Shown: one piece after another, positions 45,125 through 56,766 of the stretch
How the letters are laid out: each line of letters begins with the position of its first letter
How positions within the stretch are numbered: the stretch's first letter is position 1
Source: Platynereis dumerilii
Taxonomy: Eukaryota > Annelida > Polychaeta > Phyllodocida > Nereididae
Direction of reading: 5' to 3'
Assembly: GCA_026936325.1 (NCBI GenBank)
Contig: JAPTHN010000230.1
Coordinates: 186,001 to 250,000 of the forward strand
Length of the DNA: 64,000 nucleotides
Made by a program: the position numbers and the translations under genes
Notes under the pieces: generated by a model
Seen by the model: only the letters and a program-made list of their open reading frames with translations
Told to the model about the DNA's origin: nothing
Databases searched by the model: none

Positions 45125-45252
45125 GATCTATCTATCTATCTATCTATCTATCGATCTATCTATCTATCTATCTTTCTATCTATCTATCTATCTATCTATA
45201 ATATATTATCTATCCATAGATCTATCTATCTATCCATCGATCTATCTATCCA
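45001..45252 (+). repeat. (TCTA)n microsatellite, 250 bp, with CGAT variants
   Basis: More than 50 TCTA units interspersed with TCGATCTA variants, 0.6 kb upstream of the collagen ATG. Confidence 0.97.
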
Positions 45253-45694
45253 TTATTGACCCCAATTGCCCTAGAGGCAACTCCCCAATGATTCCCCATC
45301 AACCAAAACAATACAACACATTAGTATAGGTTAATACCCTCATAAAGAGCCCCCCCCCCCAAACCTGCCCTCTCTCCCTTGCAATACCTAGATGGTACAA
45401 CAAGCTGGTAAGCAATACCCCCCCCCCCCTCCAGGCAAACAAAACATACATTTGTTCAGAAATTGTTCAGATCATCACTCTTAAGTGCGGTTGTGATGAC
45501 AGCTAACTATATCTTCTATACACTACAAAACTAGTCTACACCCCAGTCATAACATCAATCATCTAGAATATTATCAATCAGCAGTATTTACTATAATATT
45601 TGAGATTTTTAAAATGAATTGGCTGTACCCTTATGATAGTGTATGAGTAGTTTGTCCGGTGATGTGAATTTTTTTATTAACTATGGTCTAGATA

Positions 45695-45997
45695 CACTCT
45701 TAACAAAAAAGGTTTTATATGGAACTTTCAAGGCTTTTATAGGCTGGTATAGATAAGGAACCCTAAAAGGTCTATTATTCAAAAGGTTCCAACAGCGAAC
45801 AAAACAACTTTTAGGTAATCCAGCTGCACTGGACTCCGACAAGGGAACTCCTTTCTCTGAAGTTGGGAGCAAAGGGTCCTATCATAATGCCTTCTCACCA
45901 AGTATGGACCCTTTTCAATTCAGTTAAAAAAGTCCAAACCTTTTTTCGGCTGTGGTTTCTTTGTTTTTACCGTCAAGAATCTTTTGCATTAAGAGTG
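45695..45997 (+). mobile_element. 320-bp inverted-repeat element family, copy 3
   Basis: Ends CACTCTTAACAAAAAAGG and CTTTTGCATTAAGAGTG form clear inverted repeats. The interior AATCCAGCTGCACTGGACTC matches copy 1 in the same orientation. Confidence 0.85.
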
Positions 45998-46079
45998 AAG
46001 AAATTTATCTTGCATCTGTGTTTTTATCTGTGATTGGTAAGGGTACAAAGGTCAATCATGAGGTGCTGTTGTCTAGTAG

Positions 46080-46410
46080 ATGAGATACGATACAATACAA
46101 TACGATATGATATACTTTATGCCCGCCTGGTAACTGAGATGTTGCAGGTTCGAGTCGCAGCCATGGAATAGAGGAACTGAGCAGATCCTCAAAAACTCTT
46201 TGCTTCACTCCACCCAGGTGTAAATGGGTACTTGGCTACAGCCAGTAATGGCGATTGTAAAGTGACTTAGCATTATGGCGCTGAATACGGCTGCCTGGTT
46301 GCATAGTGCATTCTCCCCAGGGAGTTGAGAAAGGCTCATACTTGAACAGGCGTGCCAAAGGTGTAATTGAGCAGTCTGTTCAATTGGACTATGCCTATGT
46401 AATGGGCTTT
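46080..46410 (+). mobile_element. tRNA-derived SINE, second family, 5' end replaced by simple repeat
   Basis: A B box GGTTCGAGTC (46,147-46,156) is preceded by (GATAC)n-like DNA instead of a good A box. The body has CACCCAGGTGTAAATGGGTA and GGCGCTGAATACGGCT, then an A-rich tail. It looks 5'-truncated. Confidence 0.65.
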
Positions 46411-46478
46411 AAAAAAATAGATATCTGCTCTACATTTACAATCAATATATCAGTCAACCATTCATTTAAATCCAATTG

Positions 46479-46517
<39 letters not shown>

Positions 46518-46588
46518 GTCTGTCTATCTGTCTGTCTATCTGTCTGTCTGTCTACCTATCTACCTATCGATCTATCTGTCTATCTATG
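46479..46588 (+). repeat. (TCTA/TCTG)n microsatellite
   Basis: TCTA units grading into TCTG and TACC variants. Confidence 0.95.
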
Positions 46589-47046
46589 GGGCTATTCTAC
46601 TCAGCTCAAACCCAGCCCAAGGATAATTTAACACAGAAAACAAGCACCTTTAAATTCAGAAAGTACAATGCTCCCAAATTGGTGTATATAATTGTTATAC
46701 ATATATACATGAACATAATAAGCTAAATGCCCATTTGTGTACAAGTTTGAATTTTGACTTTCACTTCACTCCCTTGTCATGCCTAAAAGTATGCAGCTTA
46801 ATTGCCTGAAATTGGTATTTCCCTAAAATTAAGCATGTTGTGTGCAAATTGGTTGATTGAGAAGAAAAGCACATCTTCAATTTGCATCTAATTGGGATCA
46901 ACACATGTCTGTCTGCTGGAAATGTTCATTCTAAATGTTTTGCTCTACTTAATATGAAAAACAGACAGTAGAAACTTACTGCAACTAACTTCATATAAAT
47001 TTCTCCTATTTTTTTGTGTTGTTAATTAATTTGTGTGTTTAAAAGA

Positions 47047-47120
47047 CAGATGGATGGATAGATAGATAGTTAGATGGATAGATGGATAGATAGATAGATA
47101 GATAGATATATAGATAGATT
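47047..47120 (+). repeat. (GATA/GATG)n microsatellite
   Basis: GATA units with GATG and GTTA variants over about 70 bp. Confidence 0.95.
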
Positions 47121-47434
47121 TGGTTAAAGCAGCCCTCCAAGGCGAGTTCTGGACACTCACTAGGGTTGATTGATGATGGCAGAGATAGCAGGAGTCCTCG
47201 ACTTGCTACACATTTACCCTTTGTCAGGGATCCTTTACTTGCCCAGCACAGACACTGACACAAGTGGCCACAAATGTAACATTTCATCCTTCAACAGTGA
47301 TTTTGCTCTTGAAGATCTACTGCAAATATAATATGTAATCTGCCAAGCCAGGAGAGAGCCGTAAGCAGGTCTAGATTTACAAGGCCAACACTTTTGTATT
47401 GCCATGTGCGGTCTATCAATCAGATCAGAAGTTT

Positions 47435-47600
47435 CGTTTTTGCCGATTTCGTGAACGGCCGCTAGTGGCGCCACTGTTTCGGAGCGCCGTCTGTCGTTTT
47501 TTGCGGCGCCATGAACGGAGTCATGCTACACGGTGCTGCGCATGCGTGGTCGATTAATGGCGGCGACCATGCAGATCTCGTGGCCAAAACAAAGATGGGG
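47435..47600. promoter_or_regulatory. CpG-dense patch with NRF1- and YY1-like sites
   Basis: About 18 CpGs occur within about 130 bp, in otherwise CpG-poor DNA. TGCGCATGCG (47,537-47,546) matches the NRF1 core, and AATGGCGGC (47,556-47,564) matches the YY1 site found downstream of many housekeeping start sites. A 12-bp palindrome AGTGGCGCCACT lies at 47,464. It could be a promoter of an unseen divergent gene, a distal collagen promoter, or a CpG-rich repeat. No adjacent coding exon was recognised. Confidence 0.35.
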
Positions 47601-47669
47601 AATGACATGTTTTGATCGAAGGGACAGATTACCATGATTTTTCAGTACGTACATGACTAGTGCGGGAAG

Positions 47670-47711
47670 GATCGCTAAGCGATCGCAATTTGCGCCTTCA
47701 GCGCAAATTGC
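47670..47711. other. Two adjacent perfect hairpins
   Basis: GATCGCTAAGCGATC (47,670-47,684) is a 7-bp-arm hairpin. GCAATTTGCGC (47,685-47,695) and GCGCAAATTGC (47,701-47,711) are perfect 11-bp arms around a 5-nt loop. The two abut directly. A foldback remnant or a protein-binding dyad are both possible. Confidence 0.6.
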
Positions 47712-48350
47712 TCTCGCTTACCGCTCTATTAAGCCTGGGGTTTGAATTAAAGGTAAAGACATGCAGCATCAACAGATAGCATTGTTGAAAAATAGCATTT
47801 GCCATTCAACTTTGTAACAGGACTTCTTCACACAGGTTTTAGAGACAAGCCCTTTTGACTTGAAGTAGGCCTACTTCAGGTTTGCAACACAAAATCCCAA
47901 TAAAAGCAAATAAAAAGGATACAAGAAAAACTGACATGAAAATGCAAGTCTCACATTCCTCTCTGGAATCAGTGTTTAACTTTAGAGAGCTGTTTATCTG
48001 TCTGGCAGTTGAAAAAACAACCTGTTAGACACAAGGATTAAAAAAAAAGTCCTGGTCACAGATTGAGGTGCATTTCTGTCACATTTGCCCATAACGCCCA
48101 AGCTTCTAAAATAATCGTGACATTTGTTTGGAATAGAAGGTAAGACAATAGGGCAACACGTCCCCTTCGTGAATACAAAGTGTCGAGTGTCCACGCAATG
48201 TCAATGTGATGGGAGAGCGGAGTGCGCGAGATACTCTCTCAGTTCGGCACATCACGTTCTGTATTACAGCAAAATGAGGCAATATCGGGCAATATTGAAC
48301 AAAAATGAGCGAAAATTGAACTAAAAATTATAAAAATGGGGAAAAATTAA

Positions 48351-49019
48351 ATGAAAATGTCACAAACAAAACCATTTTTCCAATACGCTTTCAACACACA
48401 GCTAACAAAACCAAGCGTAAGAACAACAAAATATGGCAATGCTACCGAACAGCCAAATTTGTTTCGTATTTACCTTAAAAAATTACAAAAACAGCCCAGA
48501 CAAGTATTGGCGATTAAGGAAAAATCAGCAATTTACAAAATTAACCCAAATGTTTTCACCAAATGTGTCTCAAACCTCATGTGTTGGCCAGAATTGTTGA
48601 AAGATATTTGTTTTGACAGAGCAGACAGAATTTCATCAAACCCTGACAGAGTCTGGTGACTTCGCAGACATGACAAAAACTGAACCCTTTTTTGGACAAT
48701 TCATCGGTGCAAATTGTGGATCATATTATTGCAATGCCAAGAGAATGTGAAAAGACTCAAAAGAGTGGAAAGAGAGGATATCTTCAATGGTGTATTCGAT
48801 GCGGCTGTCTTTTCTACATTTATGGTGAAGCCTAAAAATGTGTTATTAGCATTGAAAAAAAAAAGACATAAAAGTTATTCATTTTTATTCACTTTAATTG
48901 ACAATTTTTCTGCAACACAATTTGTATTTTGTGTTACAGTCCTCGTCATATTTAAGTGGAATCTCAAGTTCTTTTCGGTGCTGTGGAAGTGCGGTGTCAG
49001 ATATGACTCTTTTCTCTAG
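48351..49019 (+). other. Two short adjoining reading frames of unknown nature
   Basis: Frames of 102 codons (48,351-48,659) and 101 codons (48,714-49,019) lie close together. Neither shows a domain I recognise; the second runs into the left arm of the inverted repeat. They may be chance frames in AT-rich DNA or parts of the repeat element. I do not call a gene. Confidence 0.15.
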
Positions 49020-49645
49020 CAATGCAATACATGTATATATGTAAAATAACTACAAGCTGTGATGCCATCTTAAACTAGGTCAGATTCCCGGGCTTCTAGC
49101 CAATGTGGATCCTCCAAAATTGAGCATCACAGTTTCAACACCTTTTGTTTATTGCAAGATCCGTTGAAGCTCAAAGTTGTAAAGTCATAAGTTTGCAGAT
49201 TAGTCAAACAACTCTGCAGAGATTATAAAAGTTGTCTACTGTGAATGGTCAAGAAGCTGCCATTTAGTCAGATTAGACTGGTGATTGCAAATGACAGATC
49301 ATTTGGATAACAAATGTAATGCTTCCTTCAATATAACAATGTTTAAACGGTTTTACTGTAAGCCCATTGGCTGGCGAGTTGTGATGATTTGTTTGCAGGG
49401 GCTATCCCAGATAAAATGCTTACTCTGAGTCTCTGACACTGTGTTGAAACTGTGATGCTCAGTTTTGGAGGATCCACAATGACCAGAAGCCTGGAAACTG
49501 ATCCAGTTTAAAATGACATCACAGCTTGTAGTTAATTGATAGGCCTATAATACATTGCAATGCTAGAATAGAGTCATCTCTGACTTCACACTTCAACAGC
49601 ATAGAAAAGAACTTCGGATTCCACATAAATATTAAGAGGACTGTA
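48930..49645. repeat. Large inverted repeat, ~215-bp arms
   Basis: The left arm (about 48,930-49,145) and right arm (about 49,428-49,645) are inverted copies over their length: GTGTTACAGTCCTC, GTGGAATC, ACTACAAGCTGTGATG and TGTGGATCCTCCAAAA occur in both in the same order. Identity is perhaps 80% by eye. The 280-bp spacer has no recognised gene. A foldback-type element is likely. Confidence 0.8.
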
Positions 49646-50901
49646 ACACGAGATTCAAATGATTAAATAATATAATTGACATTTTCTGTGTCATGAACTG
49701 AAATTTGTTTTTTTCTTGGCCAATTCATATACAGGTATCATCAAAATTTGTCAAAAGGTAGGTTAGAATAATGTAAGATATTGTCAGTTGATAAATATTT
49801 TACCCAATTCACATAACAATTTCATTAGAGCTGTTTGCGGATTAGCAGTCCAAACAGTTTCAAAATTAACTTTCAACTTGGTCATGTGATGTCACTGGCT
49901 TAAAACTGTTTTGTTTGTGTCAGTTATGGTTAATCAGTTGATTCAGTGATTATCATATCTTGCAGCATTGATGACAATAAACAAACTAATTAAATGACTT
50001 GAGGTACTTCATCAAATTAGGAGACCAACAGAAAACTGTCGATGATGTGGCAAAGTCAGTTTGCTGATTGACAATAAGAAAATTAATTTTCTCATTGGAC
50101 CACCAATTTGCAAAGAGCTATAATGTATAATAATGTAACACATTTTGTAGAATTGTTTCCTTGCCGCAGCAAAACCCCATTTTCCACTAACTGACAGCTC
50201 CAGAAAACGTTAGTTCTTACTTATGAATATCAATTCCACATGATACTCTTGTATACACTTGGAGTATATTAATACACATGTTTGTATCTTTGTGGCATTC
50301 CTGACTTTCTTCTTGTCTATCTATCCCCAGGTAAACATATAATTACCCTGTTTCCCATTTTCTATCTTTCAGAGAAATAACAATGTTTTGTTATGATCAT
50401 TCAATACTTAATTCAGAAAAGCCCAGCTAGAGAAAGTGTTAAAATCATTTCTTGTAAAATACGATTCGGGAGAATTTATTCTTTAATTATTAATTGGAGT
50501 ATTATTAATTATTAAAAGATCACTCCCTTGGGCCATTACTGTTTTCTAAATAAATATCAATACATATGGCTTTTCCTTATTTAGGCTCTACTTCATCAAT
50601 GCCCGGTTCACATGATTGCCAGCTAGCCTCATCTCATGACAAACTAACAAACCAGGAACTGACGAACTAGAAAGTTGATTTCGGTTAATCGGTTGGGAAA
50701 TAATCATTGCATAACCTAAGGCGAGATGGAAGCGAGATAGAAGCGAGATGAGACGACAGTGGAGCACAAGATGGCAGCGAGATGAGGCGACAGTGAGGCG
50801 ACTGCGTGGTGACAGCAAGGCGACAGCGAGGTGACAGCAAGGCGACAGTGAGGCGGTAGCTGAGAGAATGACATCAGTCTGGTCAATCTTGCCAAATTCC
50901 T
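49646..50901. other. No recognisable feature
   Basis: AT-rich unique-looking DNA. A run of GGCGACAG/GCGAGATG words at about 50.72-50.87 kb is a decayed 10-11 bp simple repeat. No gene seen. Confidence 0.6.
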
Positions 50902-51185
50902 GCCGATCAAAGATTTTTGGGGGGGGGGGGCTATGGATATTTGGTGAAAAAAAAAGATTGTTGCCCACTTAACACCGAAAAAAAAAGTTTGTTCAGCACA
51001 TGGAAATAAAAAAAAGTTTGTTTCCACCTGTAGCTAGGGTAACTTAATGTTAAAATTCCGATAAAAAAGTTTGTCGCGAGTGCGCATGCGAAAAAATTGT
51101 TCGTCGACGCGCCGCGTACGAAAAAAAAGTTCGTCCCGGGGGTAAAGTCCATAGCCCCCCCCCAACTATCATCTGGTCGGCCCCT
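50902..51185. mobile_element. Poly-G-ended MITE, copy 1
   Basis: The right end (CATAGCCCCC..AACTATCATCTGGTCGGCCCCT, read with a break) and the left end (GCCGATCAAAGAT, G-tract, CTATGGATAT) are inverted repeats of about 40 bp. Inside, an A-run followed by GTTTGTT or GTTCGTC recurs every 30-40 bp. The same element in the same orientation is at 62.9 kb. The left terminus here is decayed. Confidence 0.85.
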
Positions 51186-51387
51186 TACTTACAGCAAAAA
51201 TTGGTAAACTTTGATTGGCACAATACAACTATGCGAATGATACAATAGAATTCAAATGTTTTCTTCCACAGACAGGAAACTTGGATTCACACATTACTTC
51301 TTTGTAATTTTGTGGTCGCTACTAAGTCTAAAATTCTTGTTTGCATCCTGAGCCAGAAGATGGCTAATTGTTTGCTGCTAGCAAGTA

Positions 51388-51577
51388 CACTCTAAAAAAT
51401 GTCGGGACAAAATTGGTTTTTTAGATTCAAAATGGTTTTTTGAAAAACCAAATTTCAATGCAAAACCAACATGGATTTTTAAAAAAATCCATGTTGGTTT
51501 TTTGCATTGAAATTTGGTTTTTCAAAAAACCATTTTGAATCTAAAAAACCAATTTTGTCTGAAATTTTTTTAGAGTG
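51388..51577. mobile_element. Foldback MITE, near-perfect 190-bp palindrome, TA-flanked
   Basis: CACTCTAAAAAATGTCGGGA begins the left arm, which pairs with the right arm almost base for base up to a centre of T5A7. TA flanks both ends (51,386-51,387, 51,578-51,579). The whole element is two 95-bp arms with virtually no loop. Target and ends suit a Tc1/mariner-type element. Confidence 0.9.
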
Positions 51578-51579
51578 TA

Positions 51580-53517
51580 GAAATAAGCAAATCTCTCACA
51601 ACTGTAAGAGAGTCTCTTGGCTCTCTTCCCTGGAGACAGATACAAGAAAAGTGGATCCCAAAATGTTTACATTAGCAGCTTGTTGTTTCTCTAGGAATCT
51701 GGAATGGTGTATCCTTTTTACCTACACCAGCAAGATGCTTGTGGCAAGTTGTGGTTGGAGGTGTCTCTTGGTGTATTCTGGGTTTCTGACAATACAGTAG
51801 TGTTACAAAATTAAGAACAACCGTTTTTGCAAATTCAATAGAGAAACATTAATTCTCCAAATCCAATAGCTTTGAAAAATGATGCATTATTTTTGCATAT
51901 ATTCAATAAGTTGACAATGAACAAAGATTCATTGTGTACATAAAATCCACTGGCTTTCCATAATGTAGTGACTAAACCTTAACATCATTCATCTCTGTCC
52001 TTCCCACATTTTCACTTATATTGATTTCTACTTCGACAATAGGTATCTCAAGACACGTCAGACACTCTTACAGTGACATTAGACTTATACTTATTAAAAT
52101 TTTTACAGAAAACGGGTATAGTTAGTAAACTTCTAAGAAGAGGTCATACTTGGAATTTCTGGATGATTTTTATGTCTTTGTACAATAAACCTCTATTCAG
52201 AAAGATGAAGCAAGGCAAAGGCGTAGCGCACACAGACTTTTTTTAGGGGGGGGGGGTAACCTGGGTGAGCAACAATTGCCTGAAATTCAAGATCCAGATT
52301 TTGTATGATTTCAAATGCCCACCTTTGAAGCAATGCTTCATTTCCATAACTCAGTTTACAGATCCTCAAGAGTAAACTTCAGCAGCTGACCATCCCAAAT
52401 CCCCTGTTCAGACTGTTCTGTGGCCATTCTGACCTTTTCCTAACCAAACAGAACCAAACAAAGTGACCATATCCATGTTTAAGGGTGTGTCTGCTAAGCA
52501 TTACCAAACAACATGTTCCTTACATGGAACTGTTTCTCCCAATGGTCACTCTGATGGTACAAACAGGTTTCTGCAACATTTTGCATGCATAGATTGAAAA
52601 GAAAAATAAATAGAACGGGCCATGTTGGATAAAGTGGACCCGACATAATAGAGAAACGTGCTGTTGGGTCATATATATTGGTTAAAGGAAACCATCCATG
52701 ATCAGTTGATCATGTACGATGAATGAAAATGTGTACAGACATGTAAGGACCAGTAGAAATTTATAAAAGAAGCAAACTGCAGATATTCATGACTAGCCCT
52801 GTTCATAACTATTCATTTCTCTGCACACAAAGTTCATACTCAGCATTTATTTTAAAGAGATTGTACTCTCTGTACATGCACAAGACGCAACAGCAGTGAG
52901 CTGCCAAAGACAGTAAACTGTGTCAGAATTCACATTCAGCAATTGAATGGCAACTGCCCCTGTGGTGGAACAATTGCCCTTAAAGCCTCTATTGCCACAC
53001 GGTACAATTAGTTTCAGAAGTATTAATACCAAAAGTGGAGGTCCAAAGTTGGGAGTTTGGACATGAAAGAACTTAAATTCTTCCAGTCTCTGCACAGCTT
53101 GTGGTGTTCCGACTATTCATTTCCATTCATTGGTATATTGGAATCTCTTCACCACTGGTAACAACACAGCTAGGATCCTGAATTTCAAGACATTTTGAAA
53201 CATCTCGCGTATTTTTCAATTTGAACAATCTATTTTTCATTTTGTCATATCTTTTTCAAATTACAATTAAAATACTTGACATTTAATGGGGTTGTGGGAT
53301 AAAGGAGTGTACACTGTACACAACATCTTATACATGTAGATGTGTTGGATATTATACTTGCACGACACAGACAAGGACCACCAATTAATTTAACATTTTA
53401 TTCTCATCCTCACTAAGCATCCAGCTGGGATATGTGCTCATGAAGGTCTAAGTGAAAGATTTTTCCTGATCGAGACCTTCAATGAAGAGTGATGTTATCC
53501 TCATTGTATGGAAATCT
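51580..53517. other. No recognisable gene
   Basis: Unique-looking AT-rich sequence with a G13 tract near 52,243. I found no coding region and no LINE sequence upstream of the truncated foldback copy. Confidence 0.6.
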
Positions 53518-53633
53518 CCCAAATTTCAATGGATTTTTTTAAAAATCCATGTTGGTTTTGCATTGAAATTTGGTTTTTCAAAAAACCATTTTGAATCTAA
53601 AAAACCAATTTTGTCCCGACATTTTTTAGAGTG
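53518..53633. mobile_element. Foldback MITE, truncated second copy
   Basis: The right arm is complete (CATGTTGGTTTTGCATTG through CGACATTTTTTAGAGTG, then TA). Only a short piece of the left arm (CCAAATTTCAATGG) remains, apparently shortened at a small internal repeat. It abuts the LINE directly. Confidence 0.85.
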
Positions 53634-53635
53634 TA

Positions 53636-55344
53636 CACCACTATGGGCTCACCACTAACCCAAGTGACATGTGTAGAAGTACTAACTACACATTTCTCAT
53701 CTGTATTCAAAACAGACACAGCAGTCCCCATTCCACATATTCCTCCCGTTCCCATGACATGCCCCTTTACATCGACAGAAGTGAAGAAAGCCGTAAAATC
53801 AATGAAGAACAACAGAAGTGCAGGCTGTGACCAAATTAAAGCAGAACTTATCAAGTATGGAACAGAAGAAATATTGAGGAAATTGCGACCCTCCTCAATC
53901 TTATGGCAAAAACAGGCGAGTACCCCAAAGAATTGAAGACAGGAGTTCTTGTACCACTACCGAAACCGAACAAGCCCAAAGGACCTCCAGGCAATTGCAG
54001 ACCCGTAATACTGCTATCCACAATTCGAAAAATCCTAGCAGTCATCATGATACGCAGAACATCAGATAAATTAAATTCAAAAATACCAAAGACACAAGCA
54101 GCCTATCTACCAGGAAGAGGTACAACTGAACAAGTATTCTCCATCAAAATGCTTGCCGATAAAACACTCACATCGAGTGACTATGAAATTAACATTTTAC
54201 TACTAGACATGTCCAAAGCGTTCGACACCATCAAAAGAGACACTCTAATAAAAGACTTAAGCACAGTTCTAGATCCTGATGAATTACGCATGTTTTATCT
54301 ATTATTACACAATGTTGAAATTTCAATCAAAATTGAAGAAATGTCCGGAAGATCTTTCATCACAAACATTGGTTCCCCACAAGGAGACTCAGCCAGTGCG
54401 TACTTATTTATTTTCTATCTGGCCATTAGTCTACAACAAAGAAAAATTCCAACAGCATTACAAGATCACGATTATTCTCTTCCATCACAAAACGAAACGA
54501 TAACACCTGCACCTTCATCAGATCATTCATACACAAAAACTGAAGAAAAGAGACAATATACTCAAGATCAACAATACGCAGACGATATTGGATGGATAAC
54601 AACAGATAAAAAAGTTGTTAAAGAAATAATCAAGACTATTCCAAGAAAACTAGAAGAAAGAAATCTCCAAGTGAACAAAGAAAAAACTGAAATTTACACA
54701 ATCAGAAAAAATGGACCAGAAGAGTGGAAAAAATGCAAGTACCTTGGTACAGCACTAGACACAATCACAGACATCAAAAGAAGAAAAGGACTTGCCTACA
54801 GTGCCTTCAATACGATCAGGCCGTTTTTAACAAACAAATCATCAATACGAAATAAAATCAGAAGACTAGAAGCCTTTGTCTCCACCATATTCCTATACAA
54901 TTCGGAACTTTGGACACTTACGAAAGAATTAGAAAACAAGATCGATGTGCAACAACGAATATTTTTGAGAACATGTCTAAGAATAACAAAGATGGATAAA
55001 ATTTCGAACGAAGAATTATACAAGCGAACAAGTACAAGACCGTGGAGTAACATCATTAAAGAGAGACGACTGAGATTCCTGGGACACATACTAAGACTAG
55101 ACCCACAAACACCTGCCAGAAGAGCTCTAGAAGAACATTTAAAACCTGCAAAAAAAGATCCTGGAAGAACTAAAACGACCTGGTGGAAGACAATATCAAC
55201 AGACTTAGACATGCCCATTAATATGATGCAAAGTAACATTGAACATTTAATTAACATTGCAGAAGATAGAAACAGCTGGAGTGCATTGGTGAGGAGCGCC
55301 GTGTCTCACTGAGACGGACAAGCGTTACAGAAGAAGAAGAACAC
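53636..55344 (+). mobile_element. 5'-truncated non-LTR retrotransposon (LINE) with (GAA)n tail
   Basis: The element starts right after TA at the end of a foldback MITE, codes for a LINE-type reverse transcriptase, and ends 30 bp after the stop with CAGAAGAAGAAGAAC, a microsatellite tail of the kind seen in RTE and related LINEs. The endonuclease domain expected upstream is missing, so this is a dead-on-arrival copy. No clear target duplication. Clade placement (RTE-like or Jockey superfamily) is uncertain. Confidence 0.85.
53640..55312 (+). pseudogene. LINE reverse transcriptase (RVT_1) with one frameshift
   Basis: The first part (53,640-53,885) has the pre-RT region ending NRSAGCDQIKAELIKYG. 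One base appears lost near 53,885, after which a 469-codon frame (ATG at 53,903) runs to 55,312. Counting from that ATG: NCRPVILLST (31-40), catalytic LLLDMSKAFD (99-108), GSPQGD (157-162), QYADD (224-228), NKEKTEI (258-264), YLGTALD (280-286) and the C-terminal RRLRFLGHILR (388-398). All three catalytic Asp are present. About 60 residues separate the GSPQGD and YADD motifs, longer than usual. In life the protein copies its own RNA at a nicked target; this copy lacks the endonuclease. Confidence 0.9.
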
Positions 55345-55569
55345 GCCTCAGTTTCAAGAAACTAGCAGAAACGAGAAAAAGCTATTGGCTCTTTGAATTT
55401 CTGTGTGGTCTAAGCAAACTCACAAGATACAGGATAGTTTAAACTGTTTCCCCTGTGTTTTTCCAAAAAGTTAACTTTTTAAATGTCTGAAGTAGGCTGT
55501 ATTGCTTCTAAACAAAATTGTTAACGATATACTTTAGAGGATACTATGATAACTAGTTGTGAAAGGAAT

Positions 55570-55870
55570 AGATGTCCTTGGGAACCATTGTCCAACGGAC
55601 CATGGTTCCTAGGGAAAGAATATCCTATGGACAGTTATTCCTGGGATAGAATACCCTACCAGGATTAGATATCCTGGACATCTTGTCCCAGGAATATGCA
55701 TCCAGACATTTGTTCCAGGGACTGAGTATCCAGACATTTATTCCTGGGAGGAAACATCCTGGTGGCTCATTCCTAGTAATAAATATCCATATATATGCCC
55801 GGACCACGGACATTCATTCCTGTTGCTATAGTAGGACTCAGTGTCTGGTCCTTCAATACCAGAATAAAAT
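55570..55870. repeat. Degenerate ~29-bp minisatellite, block 1
   Basis: Units approximate GGACAtTTaTTCCtGGGA plus an AT-rich spacer and TCC, for example GGACATCTTGTCCCAGGAAT, GACATTTGTTCCAGGGACTG and GACATTTATTCCTGGGAGGA. About eight to ten units of 28-32 bp are visible. Confidence 0.75.
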
Positions 55871-55934
55871 GTCTTGACCAATTCTAAAAATAGCTTTTTT
55901 GATTCATGCCAACTGTGGATCCCACTGCTCAACC

Positions 55935-56015
55935 CAGCCTCCCCCACAGCATAGTGGTAAGCCACTAGCCTGGAAATCGAATGATACCGAGTTCGAACCA
56001 GTGGTGGAGAATGAT
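55935..56015 (+). mobile_element. tRNA-like SINE head
   Basis: CATAGTGGTAAGCCACTAGC followed by GAGTTCGAACC gives A and B boxes at tRNA spacing. It does not fold into a full tRNA, so it is a SINE head and not a tRNA gene. Confidence 0.5.
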
Positions 56016-56158
56016 TTTGTAAATTAACAGGACAGGTCATGCATCTCTGAGCACCAGAAAGATTGCACTTATGAAATAACAACACTCAACATCATTTGAG
56101 TAGTTACAATAATAAATGTAAAGATGCTTTTTCTTTTTGTATGGACAACTTATACTGT

Positions 56159-56347
56159 CAGTGGCGGATCCAGAGAGCATGGTCTGGGGATGCCCGGACG
56201 TCGTTTTGGGATTCACTGGCCTGCGTGGTCGTCGTTTCAGCATTCATGGGTCTGCATTGCCCATAATTTCTTCAAAATGTTATTTCTATCTCAGTGGTGT
56301 GGGGAGGGGGGCGAGCCCCCTAGGCCCTCCCCCTGAATCCGCCACAG
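56159..56347. mobile_element. MITE with CAGTGGCGGATCCAG ends
   Basis: Ends CAGTGGCGGATCCAG and CTGAATCCGCCACAG are inverted repeats. ACTGT flanks both sides (56,154-56,158, 56,348-56,352). A poly-G/poly-C segment lies near the right end. hAT-like ends, but only 5 bp of duplication is visible. Confidence 0.8.
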
Positions 56348-56766
56348 ACTGTGTCAAGTTGGTTGGCGGATCACATCACAAGCATTATGAGCATGGTTTC
56401 TTGACCACTGTATTAATTTTGCCAGAGGGAGTCTACTTGCAAGTGAACCTCTTACTTAAATTAATCTGTCATTACATAAAAGTATTAAAAAAGAAATAGA
56501 ATAATAATTATTGTTGAAATTTGATTTTCACGAAAGTATCGTTTTAACGAAAGAAATTATTATTTGTATATCAAATTCATGATTGATTTATTTTAGCAAC
56601 TATAGGATTGATATCAACCGACCCTGATGGCGAATGGAGGAGGGTTGTTACCCTCAGTCTCTCACCCTTATTATTTATTGCAGAATACGACTGGACATCA
56701 CTTATAAACCAATGCTCTGTGAGCAATAGCCTATATATACTGTATCAGGCCTATCATACGATATTT

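Noticed and set aside
50716-51027. 103- and 126-codon minus-strand frames at the poly-G MITE
   Set aside because: They cross element borders and a GGCGACAG simple repeat, with no conservation outside the MITE.
54796-55257. 153-codon minus-strand frame inside the LINE
   Set aside because: Antisense shadow of the reverse transcriptase.
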